A stretch of DNA of 64,000 nucleotides, taken from JAUXFS01 sp050329575. GTDB lineage: Bacteria; Pseudomonadota; Alphaproteobacteria; Rhodospirillales; Defluviicoccaceae. Of this stretch, positions 8,484 through 17,505 are shown piece by piece. The stretch lies in NCBI GenBank assembly GCA_050329575.1, contig JBHJOP010000006.1, positions 9,296 through 73,295 on the forward strand, read 5' to 3'. The notes under the pieces were generated by a model. It had not been told where the DNA came from and ran no database searches. It worked only from the letters and a program-made list of their open reading frames with translations. The first letter of the stretch is position 1, and each line of letters opens with the position of its first letter. The position numbers and the translations under genes are program-made.

Positions 8484-8566
8484 ACCGATCGATCGCGCGG
8501 CGCCCATCCGCCCGCCGGTCTCGCCTCGCGCCTGACCCGCGCCTCCTAGAGCGGGAAAAAGAGGCG

Positions 8567-8594
8567 TTGACGTTAGCGCGATTGGGCGTATTTT
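8567..8594 (+). promoter_or_regulatory. Putative promoter of the diguanylate cyclase gene
   Basis: TTGACG (8567-8572), 16-bp spacer, TATTTT (8589-8594), about 36 nt before the ATG at 8631. It lies in the gap after rsfS, so the cyclase gene has its own transcription start. Confidence 0.6.
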
Positions 8595-8630
8595 GGCTCG
8601 CAGGGGATCTGGCGCATTCGGGTTGTCGGA

Positions 8631-10635
8631 ATGTCGACACGAGGACGTGGGACGGCCGCCGTCGACCGTGTGCCGCAGATCGCCGATCGCGCTTGGTTGC
8701 CGTTCGTCGCCGTCCTTTACGGCGCCGCCTTCGTGGCTCTGTTTCAAGCCGCCGGCCTGTTCGAAGTCCGAGCGGGGGTCAGCGTCTGGTATCCCCCCGC
8801 CGGCCTGCGGCTCGCCCTCCTGCTGCTGTTCGGCTGGCGCTTCAGTGCCGTCATCCTCGCTGTCGAGTTGATCATCGGTTCGTTCCAGTCGACGCTCGGC
8901 CTCAGCTGGGTCTGGGGCGCCGAGGCGGGCGATGTCGCCGCTCGAGCCGTCGGATTCATCGTCATCTGTTCCATCCCGCCGCTGTTCTACACGCTCGCGG
9001 CCTGGACGGCCGAGCGGCTGGGACTGCTCGATCTCGGCGACGACCCGGTCGCCCGGATGCTGTGGTTGTGCGGCCTCTCGGTGGTCGCGGCCGCGCTCAC
9101 CGCGCTGTTCACCTGCGTCACGCTCGCCGTCACCGAGATCCTGCCCTGGTCCGAGGTCGGAGCCGCGGCCATTGCGTTCGCAGCCGGCGACCTGGTCGGC
9201 ATCCTCAGCTTCACGCCCGTCATCTACGGCATCGGCCAGGTGGGTCTCGCGCACTCCGGTCGCCATTCCGCCGCCGCCGCGACCCTGCCGTCGCTGATCG
9301 GGAACACGTGGACGGCCCGGGGCGAGGACACCGAGAAGGTTCTGATCGAAGGCGTCTTCTGCTTTGCCGTCGCCGGCGCCGTCGTCGTCGCGCTCGGAAC
9401 TCAGAGCGGTCCCTGGCGATGGTATGCGTTGTTCCCGCCGATCGTCTGGCTCGCCCTGCGGTTCGGCCTCAGGGGGGCCGTCCTGGCCGTTCTGATGGTC
9501 AACACCGGCGCGGCGATCGTGGTCGCCGCCGCCGGGGTGCCGTCGCAGATCGAGCATGTCCAAGTGTTCATGATTGCGCTGTCGGTGACGGCCTTGCTGA
9601 TGGGCGTCGTCGTCTCGCAACTGCAGAGCGCGCACGCCGATCTCGGTCGCAGGATCAGCGAACGGACCCGCGACCTCGGCGAGGAGGTCCGGCGCCGGCA
9701 ATCCGCCGAGGCGGTGGAGGCCCGCGAGAGGCGGCGGGCCGAGACGTTCCTCGCGATCGCCCGCACCACCATCGTCGCGCTCGACACCGAGTTCAGGATC
9801 ACGCTGATCAACAACGAGGGCTGCGCGCTGCTCGGCCACCAGCGGGAAGACCTCATCGGCCGCGGCTGGCTGGACGTCGCCGTTCCGGAGGGCGAACGGG
9901 CCAGGGTCCAACGCCTCCTGCGCCACCTGATGACGCGAACGGGGAAGGCCGAGAAACCGTTCGAAGGCCTCGTCGTCACCGCGAACGGATGCCAGCGGCA
10001 GATCGACTGGCGCTCCTCGATCGTCCGTGGCGACGACGGAACGGTCGAGGGCCTGCTGCTCTCCGGCATCGACAACACCGACCGGGTCGCCGCCGAACGG
10101 GAGGCGCGCTACCTCGCCAGTCACGACCCGGTGACCGGCCTGCACAACCGGCACTATCTGTTCGATCAGTTTTCCCGAGCGATCGCGCGCGCGACGCCAT
10201 GACAAGCTGCTCGCGGTGCTGTTCGTCGACCTCGACGGGTTCAAGCAGATCAACGACGACCACGGCCACGACGCCGGCGACCGCCTGCTCGCCGAGGCCG
10301 GGCGGCGGATCGCCTCGTGCGTGCGCGCGACCGACACCGTCACCCGCTTCGGCGGCGACGAGTTCGTGGTGGTGCTCGAGGACCTGGAGAGCCGGACGGC
10401 GGTGCCCCACCTCGTCCGGATGATCGGCGAACGGCTGTCGGCACCGGCGGACCCGGGCGAGGCGGCGTCCGGGATCGGCGCCAGCATCGGCGTCGCGCTG
10501 TACCCCGACGACGGCGACACGCTCGCGGCCTTGCTCCGCGCCGCCGATGCCGCGATGTACGCGATCAAGAAGACCCGCACCTGTCGCCCGGCCGCGGTCG
10601 CCGGCATGCCGCCTCAGGTCGACTCCCGCGCCTGA
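8631..10635 (+). pseudogene. MASE1-PAS-GGDEF diguanylate cyclase, frameshifted
   Basis: Domains in order: an N-terminal multi-helix MASE1 sensor (roughly residues 20-325, with VSVWYPPAGLRLALLLLFGW), a coiled-coil linker (ISERTRDLGEEVRRRQSAEA), a PAS domain (about 380-500), then GGDEF. The frame ends at a TGA at 10200-10202, right after HDPVTGLHNRHYLF. The GGDEF domain resumes in the +1 frame (LLAVLFVDLDGFKQIND, GGDEFVVVLED, SIGVALYPDDG) and ends at 10635. The break falls in a (CG)5 run at 10184-10193; one extra CG would restore a continuous ARARRHDKLL junction. Intact, it would make cyclic di-GMP at the membrane. It could be a real pseudogene, a phase-variable gene or an assembly error. Confidence 0.88.
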
Positions 10636-10718
10636 CACCGGTGGCGGGATCCGGACGGCCGCGAAGCCGACCGGCGCGCAGGGTGACTTTCCGCGGGCAT
10701 TGCGATAACAGGGTCGCC

Positions 10719-11090
10719 ATGAAGGCAGGCAACAGGACCGTCGGCGCGCGGCTCCGCGTCGTCCTCGAACCCGGAGTCGCCATCGGACCCGGCAAGGCGG
10801 ACCTCCTCGACGGAATCCGGCTGACGGGCTCGATCGCCGCCGCCGGCCGGCGGATGGGCATGAGCTACAAGCGGGCGTGGCTGCTGGTAGAGACCATGAA
10901 CACCGGCTTCAGCGAGCCGCTGGTCACGACCCGCCGCGGCGGGCGGTCCCGGGGCGGAGCGGCGTTGACCCCGCTGGGCGAGCAGGTCCTCGCCCGCTAC
11001 CGGCACATGGAGGCGGTCACCGGCGAAGCCATCGCCGAGGACCTGGACGCGCTCCGTCGGGTGTTGCGGGATCGGCCCGATGGGAATTAG
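10719..11090 (+). CDS. ModE-like winged-helix regulator, DNA-binding domain only
   Basis: Protein of 123 aa resembling the N-terminal LysR-like winged helix of ModE (IGPGKADLLDGIRLTGSIAAAG, MSYKRAWLLVETMN, GGAALTPLGEQVLARYR). The two C-terminal molybdate-binding TOBE domains of E. coli ModE are absent. This short form is common beside molybdate operons. ATG 10719 begins the conserved domain. The promoter of modABC starts four bases after its stop, and the context suggests it controls that operon; how it would sense molybdate without TOBE domains is not visible. Confidence 0.85.
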   Translation: MKAGNRTVGARLRVVLEPGVAIGPGKADLLDGIRLTGSIAAAGRRMGMSYKRAWLLVETMNTGFSEPLVTTRRGGRSRGGAALTPLGEQVLARYRHMEAVTGEAIAEDLDALRRVLRDRPDGN

Positions 11091-11093
11091 CGG

Positions 11094-11122
11094 TTGAGAC
11101 GTCTTCCTCACCTCGATATGTT
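11094..11122 (+). promoter_or_regulatory. Promoter of modABC
   Basis: TTGAGA (11094-11099), 17-bp spacer, TATGTT (11117-11122). Transcription would begin near 11129, about 30 nt before the modA TTG. I could not see a clear ModE palindrome. Confidence 0.65.
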
Positions 11123-11157
11123 CAACCGGACTTTTCGAGAGAGGGGAGCCTTCGGTT

Positions 11158-11952
11158 TTGCGAACGCCGTCCTTCCGCTCCCGGTGCCGATCCCTGCGGC
11201 TGTTGATGGCCGCGACGACGCTGGCGCTGAGCGCCGGCGGAGCCGGCCAGGCCCGAGCCGCGGAGGCGCTGGTCGCGGTCGCAGCCAACTTCGCGGAGGC
11301 CGTCGAGACGCTGAAGCCGGAGTTCGAGCGCGCGACCGGGCACACCCTCGTCGTGACGACCGGCTCGACGGGCAAGCTCTACGCGCAGATCGCGGCGGGC
11401 GCTCCGTTTCATGTCCTCCTGTCCGCCGATGCGGAAGCGCCCGCCAGGCTCGAACGGGAAGGGCTCGCGGTCGGTTCGACCCGCACCACGTACGCGATCG
11501 GAAAGCTGACGCTGTGGAGCGCGGACAGCAGCCGGATCGGCGCCGACGGCAGGGCCGTCCTCACCGATCCCGGCTTGCGGTTCGTGATCGTCGCCAATCC
11601 CGATCTCGCCCCCTATGGCGTCGCCGCGCGCCAAGCCCTTCGGTCCATGGAGCTCTGGGAACGGCTTCAGCCGAAGATCGCAATGGCACAGAACATCGGC
11701 CAGGCCCACTCGATGGTCGCCTCGGGCGCGGCGGAGGTCGGCTTCGTCGCCCTGTCTGCCGTGCTGAGCCCGCGTGCCTCCGGCGGTGGCAGTCGGTGGG
11801 ACGTGCCGCAGGACCTGTTCGAGCCGATCCGGCAGGATGCCGTCGTGTTGAACCCCGGCAAGGACAACCCGGCGGTAGCCGCCTTTCTCGACTTCCTGAA
11901 GACGAACGAGGCGCGCGCGGTGATCGAACGTTACGGCTACGCCAACGAATGA
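11158..11952 (+). CDS. modA: Molybdate ABC transporter periplasmic binding protein
   Basis: Protein of 264 aa. It has a signal peptide of about 34 residues (basic RSRCRSLR, hydrophobic core, cut near ARA-AEALVAV). The mature part carries the ModA motifs VAVAANFAEAVETL, TTGSTGKLYAQI, APFHVLLSADAEAP and the C-terminal AFLDFLKTNEARAVIERYGY. It captures molybdate or tungstate in the periplasm for ModBC. TTG at 11158 was chosen because GAGAGGGGAG lies 9 nt upstream and the next ATG would remove the basic part of the signal peptide. First gene of modABC. Confidence 0.93.
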   Translation: MRTPSFRSRCRSLRLLMAATTLALSAGGAGQARAAEALVAVAANFAEAVETLKPEFERATGHTLVVTTGSTGKLYAQIAAGAPFHVLLSADAEAPARLEREGLAVGSTRTTYAIGKLTLWSADSSRIGADGRAVLTDPGLRFVIVANPDLAPYGVAARQALRSMELWERLQPKIAMAQNIGQAHSMVASGAAEVGFVALSAVLSPRASGGGSRWDVPQDLFEPIRQDAVVLNPGKDNPAVAAFLDFLKTNEARAVIERYGYANE

Positions 11953-11956
11953 GCCG

Positions 11957-12634
11957 ATGCTGCTCCCGGATCTCGGTCCACTGTGGCTGACCCTGCGGCT
12001 CGCCGCGATCACCACGGTCATCCTGCTGCTGATCGGAACACCGATCGCGTGGTGGCTCGCCCATACCCGCTCGCGCGCCAAGGCGGTGGTCGAGGCGGTC
12101 ACCGCGCTGCCGCTGGTTCTGCCGCCGACCGTGCTCGGGTTCTACCTCCTCGTCCTGCTCAGTCCGACGTCGCCGATCGGCAGGTTCTGGCTCGAGGCAA
12201 CCGGAACGACGCTCACGTTCTCGTTCCAAGGGCTGATCGTCGCCTCCGTGCTCTACTCGATGCCTTTCACCGTCCAGCCCCTGCAGGGCGCCTTCGAGGC
12301 GATCGGGCGCGGCCCGCTCGAGGCGGCGGCAAGTCTGCGGGCACCCCCACTCGATGCCTTTTTCACCGTTGCGGCACCGATGGCGATCCGGGGCTACCTC
12401 ACCGCCTCCGTGCTCTCCTTCGCGCACACCATCGGAGAGTTCGGCGTCGTCCTGATGGTCGGCGGCAACATCCCCGGGCGGACCAAGGTGATCTCGATCG
12501 CCATCTACGAACACGTCGAGACGATCGACTACGGTGCGGCGCACACGCTGTCGGCGATCCTGCTCGCGGTTTCCTTTTCGGTCCTGCTCCTGGTCTACAC
12601 GCTCAACAGGCGCTTCCCGATGCATGTCGGCTGA
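11957..12634 (+). CDS. modB: Molybdate ABC transporter permease
   Basis: Protein of 225 aa with about five membrane segments and the ABC permease EAA loop, AAASLRAPPLDAFFTVAAPM, followed by the ModB-typical FAHTIGEFGVVLMVGGNIPG. It forms the inner-membrane channel used by ModA and ModC. It starts 4 nt after the modA stop and ends 3 nt before modC, a compact operon. Confidence 0.95.
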   Translation: MLLPDLGPLWLTLRLAAITTVILLLIGTPIAWWLAHTRSRAKAVVEAVTALPLVLPPTVLGFYLLVLLSPTSPIGRFWLEATGTTLTFSFQGLIVASVLYSMPFTVQPLQGAFEAIGRGPLEAAASLRAPPLDAFFTVAAPMAIRGYLTASVLSFAHTIGEFGVVLMVGGNIPGRTKVISIAIYEHVETIDYGAAHTLSAILLAVSFSVLLLVYTLNRRFPMHVG

Positions 12635-12637
12635 GCC

Positions 12638-13729
12638 ATGGCTGAATGCTGCCTCGACATCCGGCTCTCCTATCCGGCCTTTACGCTGGAGGTCGCACAC
12701 GCCTTCACGCTTCGAGGGATCACCGCGCTGTTCGGACAGAGCGGCTGCGGCAAGAGCACGCTTCTGCGGGTGGTCGCCGGGCACGAAACCGGGGCTACCG
12801 GACGCCTGACGTTCGACGGCGAGGTCTGGCAGGACCGCGGGGTCTTCACGCCGCCGCATCGCCGCGGCATTGGCTATGTCTTTCAGGACAGCCGACTTTT
12901 CCCGCACCTCTCGGTGGAGGGCAATCTCCGCTTCGCGGCGCGGCGCGCGGCCGGCGTCGATGGCAGGATCGAATTCGACGATGTCGTCGCAAGGCTGGAT
13001 CTCGGCCCGCTGCTCGGGCGCCGGGCGCCGTCGCTGTCCGGCGGCGAGCGTCAACGGGTGGCGATCGGACGCAGCCTCCTCACCCGCCCCCGACTCCTGT
13101 TGATGGACGAGCCGCTCGCCGCCCTCGATGTCGGTCGCAAGGCCGACATCATGCCGTACATCGCCATGCTGACGGAGGCGTTCGGTCTTCCGATCGTCTA
13201 TGTCACCCATTCGCTCGACGAGGTGACACGGCTGGCCGACCGGATGGTGGCGATGTCGAACGGTCGCATCGCCGCCGTCGGGGAGGTGGCCGAACTGCTC
13301 GAGAGGCTCGACCTTCAGCCGACCACCGGTCGGTTCGAGGCCGGCGCGGTGCTGAGCGGTCGGGTGGTCGGCCACGACGCGCCCTTCCGGATGACCCGGG
13401 TCGTTCTCGACGGCCAGCATCTGGAAATCCCGGAGCTCGACCTTCCTGCCGGCGCCACCGTCCGGCTGCGGGTGCGCGCCCGCGACGTCGCCCTGGCGAC
13501 CACGCGACCCGAAGGGATCAGCATCCGCAACGTGCTCGAGGGCCGCGTGGCCGAAATCGTCGAGGAACCCGATACCGCCTTCGCCGAAACGCTGATCGAC
13601 ATCGGCTGCCAGCGACTTCGCGCCCGCCTCACCCGCGCTGCGGTGTCCGAACTGGCGCTCGCCCCGGGTCGGCCGGTGTTCGCCCTCGTCAAGTCGGTCG
13701 CGTTCGACCGGCGCGGAATGGCGCGATAG
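12638..13729 (+). CDS. modC: Molybdate ABC transporter ATP-binding protein
   Basis: Protein of 363 aa. The ATPase domain has Walker A GQSGCGKST (residues 32-40), Q-loop FQDSRLFPHLSVEGNL, signature LSGGERQR, Walker B LLLMDEPLAALD and the switch histidine in YVTHSLDE. A C-terminal TOBE/Mop domain (about 290-355, RVRARDVALATTRPEGISIRN) is present and is the family's regulatory molybdate-binding module. It energises molybdate import. No terminator was seen on the plus strand after the stop. Confidence 0.96.
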   Translation: MAECCLDIRLSYPAFTLEVAHAFTLRGITALFGQSGCGKSTLLRVVAGHETGATGRLTFDGEVWQDRGVFTPPHRRGIGYVFQDSRLFPHLSVEGNLRFAARRAAGVDGRIEFDDVVARLDLGPLLGRRAPSLSGGERQRVAIGRSLLTRPRLLLMDEPLAALDVGRKADIMPYIAMLTEAFGLPIVYVTHSLDEVTRLADRMVAMSNGRIAAVGEVAELLERLDLQPTTGRFEAGAVLSGRVVGHDAPFRMTRVVLDGQHLEIPELDLPAGATVRLRVRARDVALATTRPEGISIRNVLEGRVAEIVEEPDTAFAETLIDIGCQRLRARLTRAAVSELALAPGRPVFALVKSVAFDRRGMAR

Positions 13730-14056
13730 ACCCCGGCGCAGAGGCCGTCGCCGCGCGGCGATGTCGCCCGGCACCGCAGCCGAGACCGCGATCCCCATCG
13801 CCAAGAAAAAGCCCGTCGATGGCGCAATCGACGGGCTCAGTCCTGGCGCAATGGCTGCCGGCGCGGGAGAGAGCATGGTGCCGGCAGCCGGGCAAAGGGG
13901 TGCCGGAAGGCGGGGATCGTTGCCTCCGGCGCCGATGCATGGCCGGGGTCAGGAAAGGCCATTTCCGCCGGACCGACAACCTCCCAAATCTGGCAGGTGT
14001 CCCGTCGCGGCCGTGCTCCGTAAGATCCTCCCGGGCGGGTGTGGTCGGCGCGCCGT
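13730..14056. other. Intergenic gap between convergent modC and the CYTH gene
   Basis: This 327-bp gap holds the minus-strand terminator at 13803-13837. The ~215 bp between that terminator and the CYTH stop contains no coding sequence I can support on either strand; it would be the 3' untranslated region of the dnaX-CYTH transcript, or could hold a small RNA. Confidence 0.5.
13803..13837 (-). terminator. Intrinsic terminator of the dnaX-CYTH transcript
   Basis: Read on the minus strand: AGCCCGTCGAT, 6-nt loop, ATCGACGGGCT, then TTTTTCTT. The 11-bp stem is perfect (arms at 13810-13820 and 13827-13837). It lies about 220 nt after the CYTH stop. Confidence 0.85.
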
Positions 14057-14521
14057 CTACCAGCGCCCGAAGGGGTTGCGGAACAGGTTGGCGTTGAGAT
14101 AGCGGGGATCGCCGGTCACCTCTTCGCCGATCCACGCGGGCAGATCGACGCGCTGCGCCTCGTCCCCGAGCTCCAGTTCGGCGACGATCAGTCCGGTGTT
14201 GTCGCCGGTGAACACGTCGACTTCCCAGGCGAGACCGGCCTCGACGACGACGTAGCGGGTCTTCTCGATGAGCGGCCGCTCGCACAGGGCGTCGAGCAGC
14301 GCGTTCGCATCCTCGGGCGGAATGTCGTATTCGTACTCGGCGCGGCTGGCGCCGACCATCGCACCCTTGACGGTGAGGGTGCCACGACCGCCGGCGAGGC
14401 GGACCCGCACCGATCGCTCCTCGCAGGAACACAGATACCCCTGGCGGATCGGGATGCCGGTCGCCCGTCCCCGCCAGCCCTCCCCCGCAACCAGGAACTT
14501 GCGTTCGATCTCCCGCCGCAC
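14057..14521 (-). CDS. CYTH-domain triphosphate tunnel protein
   Basis: Protein of 154 aa beginning REIERKFLV, the ExExK signature of CYTH/triphosphate tunnel metalloenzymes (class IV adenylate cyclase, thiamine triphosphatase, inorganic triphosphatase). Later charged strands (VRVRL, TVKG, EYEYDIP, EKTRYVV, WEVDVFTGDN, AELEL) line the tunnel. It lacks a CHAD domain. GTG 14521 was chosen because it starts the motif directly and sits four bases after the dnaX stop, with GAGG nine bases upstream. Which triphosphate is used cannot be told; inorganic tripolyphosphate is likeliest for this short bacterial type. Confidence 0.85.
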   Translation of the reverse strand: MRREIERKFLVAGEGWRGRATGIPIRQGYLCSCEERSVRVRLAGGRGTLTVKGAMVGASRAEYEYDIPPEDANALLDALCERPLIEKTRYVVVEAGLAWEVDVFTGDNTGLIVAELELGDEAQRVDLPAWIGEEVTGDPRYLNANLFRNPFGRW

Positions 14522-14525
14522 GCGG

Positions 14526-16241
14526 CTAGTCCTCGTTCTCCGTCGGTCCGGCCTCGACGGGCGGAGCGATGTCCCGCACCGCCTCGACAACGGCGCCCGG
14601 GAACGTCTTCAGCACCGCCTCGACGAGCGGATGTCGGGTCGCCCGCTCGAAGCGCGCCGCCTCGGCCTCCCGTCGCTGGTCGGACAGCGGCGCCGCCCCC
14701 GGTTCGCGCGACACGGTGACCAGCCAGCGGACGCCGGTTTGCTCGGTGAGCAGGCGGCTGAGCTGGCGCGGCAGATCGGCCGGCGCCCGCTCGCCGAGAC
14801 GCACCTCGATCCGGCCCGGTTCGAACCCGACCAGGTGAACGTCGGCGGCCAGGTGGCCGGCGAGGATCGCCTCGCGTCGATCCGCGACCAGCGCCACCAC
14901 CTCTTCGAAGCTCACCGGCCCCGACGGCGCCGGCCGGGCCTCCGGGGCAGGGGCGACGGCGGTCCGCAGCGGCGACGGCTCGACGGTCTGTGCCTGGGGA
15001 CGGTGGCCCGGTGGTGGCGCCGATGGCGTCGGCCGCGGCGCCGCCGGCGAGCGCTGGACGGGATCCATCGCCTGCAGCGCCTCCGCCGGCGTCGGCAGGT
15101 CGGCGGCGTAGGCGATGCGGATCAGCACCATTTCCGCCGCCTGCAGCGGCGCCGGTGCCGTCCGAACCTCGGCCAGCCCCTTGAGCAACATCTGCCAGGC
15201 ACGGCTGACGGTGGCCATCGACACACCGTCGGCCATCCGGCGGCCTCGCACCCGCTCCGCCTCGGGCAGGCCCGGCGCCGCGGTGGTTTCCGGGGCCACC
15301 TTGATGCGGGTCAGCCAGTGGGTCAGCTCGAGCAGATCGCCGATCACCACCGCCGGATCGGCGCCGGCCGCGTACTGTGCGGCGAGCAGGTCCAGCGCCC
15401 GCCCGATGTCGCCGTGGAACAGCCGATCGAGCAGTTCGAAGACCATCGTCCGGTCGGCGAGGCCCAGCATCTCGCGCACCGCCTCCTCGTCGACGGCACC
15501 GCCGCAATGGGAGATCGCCTGATCGAGCAGCGACAGGCCGTCGCGGACGCTGCCGTCGGCGGCGCGGGCGATCAGCCGCAGCGCGCCGTCGGACACGTCG
15601 GCCCCTTCACCGGCGACGACAACGGCGAAATGGCGGGCCAGCGTCTCGGCGTCCACCCGCCGGAGATCGAACCGCTGGCAGCGGGACAACACCGTCACCG
15701 GCACCTTGCGGATCTCGGTGGTGGCGAACACGAACCGGACATGCTCCGGCGGCTCCTCGAGCGTCTTCAACAGGGCGTTGAAGGCGTTGTTGGAGAGCAT
15801 GTGGACTTCGTCGACGATGTAGACCTTGTAGCGACCGGAGACCGGCCGGTAGGGGATGGCGTCGATCAGCTCGCGGATGTCGCCGACCCCCGTGCGGCTG
15901 GCGGCATCCATCTCGACAACGTCGACGTGGCGGTCCTCGGCGATCGCCCGGCAATGCTCGCAGACGCCGCACGGTGTCGCCGTCGGGCCGCCGGTTCCGT
16001 CCGGACCGACGCAGTTGAGCGCCCGGGCGATGATCCGGGCGGTGGTGGTCTTGCCGACCCCGCGCACCCCGGAGAGCATGTAGGCGTGCGCCAGCCGTCC
16101 CAAGCGAAAGGCGTTGGTCAGGGTGCGGACCAGGGCCTCCTGACCGATCAGCGCGTCGAACGTGGTCGGCCGGTACTTGCGCGCCAGCACCCGATAGGGG
16201 GCGGCAGCGGCGAGCGGAGCGGCGGCTGGTTGCTCGGTCAT
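14526..16241 (-). CDS. dnaX: DNA polymerase III subunits gamma and tau
   Basis: Protein of 571 aa. The AAA+ clamp-loader core begins YRVLARKYRPTTFDALIGQ; Walker A is GVRGVGKTT, zinc cysteines lie in TPCGVCEHC, Walker B is VYIVDEVHML and sensor 1 is the SRCQRFDLRR segment. A variable proline/alanine-rich linker (about 390-450) precedes a C-terminal tau-like domain. I saw no clear A-rich slippery site, so gamma may not be made by frameshifting. ATG 16241 is the first residue before the conserved start; the frame is open well upstream through ffs but that part is not coding. Confidence 0.95.
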   Translation of the reverse strand: MTEQPAAAPLAAAAPYRVLARKYRPTTFDALIGQEALVRTLTNAFRLGRLAHAYMLSGVRGVGKTTTARIIARALNCVGPDGTGGPTATPCGVCEHCRAIAEDRHVDVVEMDAASRTGVGDIRELIDAIPYRPVSGRYKVYIVDEVHMLSNNAFNALLKTLEEPPEHVRFVFATTEIRKVPVTVLSRCQRFDLRRVDAETLARHFAVVVAGEGADVSDGALRLIARAADGSVRDGLSLLDQAISHCGGAVDEEAVREMLGLADRTMVFELLDRLFHGDIGRALDLLAAQYAAGADPAVVIGDLLELTHWLTRIKVAPETTAAPGLPEAERVRGRRMADGVSMATVSRAWQMLLKGLAEVRTAPAPLQAAEMVLIRIAYAADLPTPAEALQAMDPVQRSPAAPRPTPSAPPPGHRPQAQTVEPSPLRTAVAPAPEARPAPSGPVSFEEVVALVADRREAILAGHLAADVHLVGFEPGRIEVRLGERAPADLPRQLSRLLTEQTGVRWLVTVSREPGAAPLSDQRREAEAARFERATRHPLVEAVLKTFPGAVVEAVRDIAPPVEAGPTENED

Positions 16242-16279
16242 CGGGCCTCGGATCGATCGGCAGCCCAGCCGGCGCAACG

Positions 16280-16388
16280 GCGGGCGAGTGGGAGACTGAA
16301 CGAACGACCCGGGTCGGAACTCGTTACGGCTGCTTCCTTCCGGACCTGACCGGGTTGGCGAGGGACCCGTCCGCCGCCAGCCTCCCGC
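16280..16388 (-). ncRNA. ffs: Signal recognition particle RNA (4.5S type)
   Basis: On the minus strand the sequence contains GGTCAGGTCCGGAAGGAAGC followed by AGCC, the invariant domain IV of bacterial SRP RNA, closed by a long stem (ACGGGTC with GACCCGGGT). Terminal GGCGGG and CCCGCC arms pair. A -10 box TATAGT lies at 16393-16398 on the minus strand, placing the 5' end near 16386-16388. The 3' end near 16280 is set by pairing only and is approximate. It lies just upstream of dnaX, a frequent bacterial arrangement. The RNA pairs with Ffh for membrane-protein targeting. Confidence 0.92.
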
Positions 16389-16472
16389 CGTCACTATAGC
16401 AGCCCCCGGGGCGGGGGAGGCAAGCGGCGCGTCGGCGTTGCCCGGCGGGGCGGTCTGTGGCACGTTCGCCCG

Positions 16473-17441
16473 ATGTTCGAACGGATCCCCTACACCGGCT
16501 GCCGCCTCGACCGTGCCACCGACCGGCGCCACGACCAAGCCTGGCTGGCGGCGCGGCTGAGCGCCCCGGACAGCCGGTTCGTGCCGGTCTGGCGCGATCT
16601 CAACCTGTTGACCGCCGGGCCGACACCGGCACCGGCGGCGCTTTCCGGCGACCGCGGCCGTGCGATCGCCGCGGCGGCGGACGCGGTGGTGCTGCTCGGC
16701 GTCGAGGACGGCGGCCGCGCCTGGTTCGCCGCCGACCTCTCGGGGCGCGAGCGGACCCAACTGCAGGACCTCTGCGACGGCGGCGAGTTCGCGGAACTCC
16801 GCAAGGTGGCGCCCCTCATGGACCATGCCGACGGGGCGCTGCTCGCCTACGCCCGCGGACTCGCCCATTGGCATCGCCGGCACCGTTTCTGCGGCATCTG
16901 CGGGGCAGCGACCGAAAGCCGCCAGGGCGGCCATGCGCGCGTGTGCGGCAATCCCGGATGCGGGACCGAGCATTTCCCGCGCACCGACCCGGCGGTGATC
17001 ATGCTGGTCACCCGGCCGGGGCCGGACGGCGGGTCGTGCCTGCTCGCTCGCCAGCCGCGCTGGCCGCGGGGGATGGTATCGACGCTGGCCGGCTTCGTCG
17101 AGCCGGGCGAGAGCCTGGAGGAGGCGGTGGCCCGCGAGGTGCTGGAGGAGACGGGGGTGACGGTGGCGAACGTGCGCTACCGCGGCTCGCAGCCGTGGCC
17201 GTTTCCGTCGTCGCTGATGCTCGGCTTTCGCGCCGCGGCCGCGGAAGGAGCGGCGATCCGCTTCGACGACCGCGAACTGGAAGAGGCCCGCTGGTTCAGT
17301 CGGACCGAGATCGCCGCTTTCCCGGCGGCCGGGCGCAAGCTCCCGCGCGGCGATTCGATCGCCCGCCGGCTGGTCGAGGAGTGGCTGCACGAACGGCCCG
17401 GCGTCGCCGGGTCCGACATCGCCACGGAAAAAGGGACCTGA
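16473..17441 (+). CDS. nudC: NADH pyrophosphatase (NAD(+) diphosphatase)
   Basis: Protein of 322 aa. It has an N-terminal domain, then a zinc ribbon with FCGICG and CGNPGC cysteine pairs (about residues 141-170), then the Nudix domain with box GFVEPGESLEEAVAREVLEE. NudC cleaves NAD(H) to NMN(H) and AMP and can remove NAD caps from RNA. All four zinc cysteines and the Nudix glutamates are present. It lies divergent from ffs. Confidence 0.93.
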   Translation: MFERIPYTGCRLDRATDRRHDQAWLAARLSAPDSRFVPVWRDLNLLTAGPTPAPAALSGDRGRAIAAAADAVVLLGVEDGGRAWFAADLSGRERTQLQDLCDGGEFAELRKVAPLMDHADGALLAYARGLAHWHRRHRFCGICGAATESRQGGHARVCGNPGCGTEHFPRTDPAVIMLVTRPGPDGGSCLLARQPRWPRGMVSTLAGFVEPGESLEEAVAREVLEETGVTVANVRYRGSQPWPFPSSLMLGFRAAAAEGAAIRFDDRELEEARWFSRTEIAAFPAAGRKLPRGDSIARRLVEEWLHERPGVAGSDIATEKGT

Positions 17442-17505
17442 CCCCGAGCCCCCGATTGCGTTAAGCTGTCCGAAAGCGGAGGAGCGCGGCAGAGGAGGTC
17501 GGAGA

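Noticed and set aside
6090..10607. An open minus-strand frame of about 1500 codons opposite proB-proA-nadD-rsfS and the cyclase
   Set aside because: It is a high-GC antisense shadow: the plus strand carries well-known proteins throughout, and the antisense translation has no recognisable domain.
13730..14056. tRNA or riboswitch in the modC-CYTH gap
   Set aside because: No T-loop GTTCGAATC-like motif or known aptamer sequence was recognised.
14526..16241. Programmed frameshift in dnaX for gamma subunit
   Set aside because: No A-AAA-AAG-type slippery sequence with a downstream hairpin was seen.
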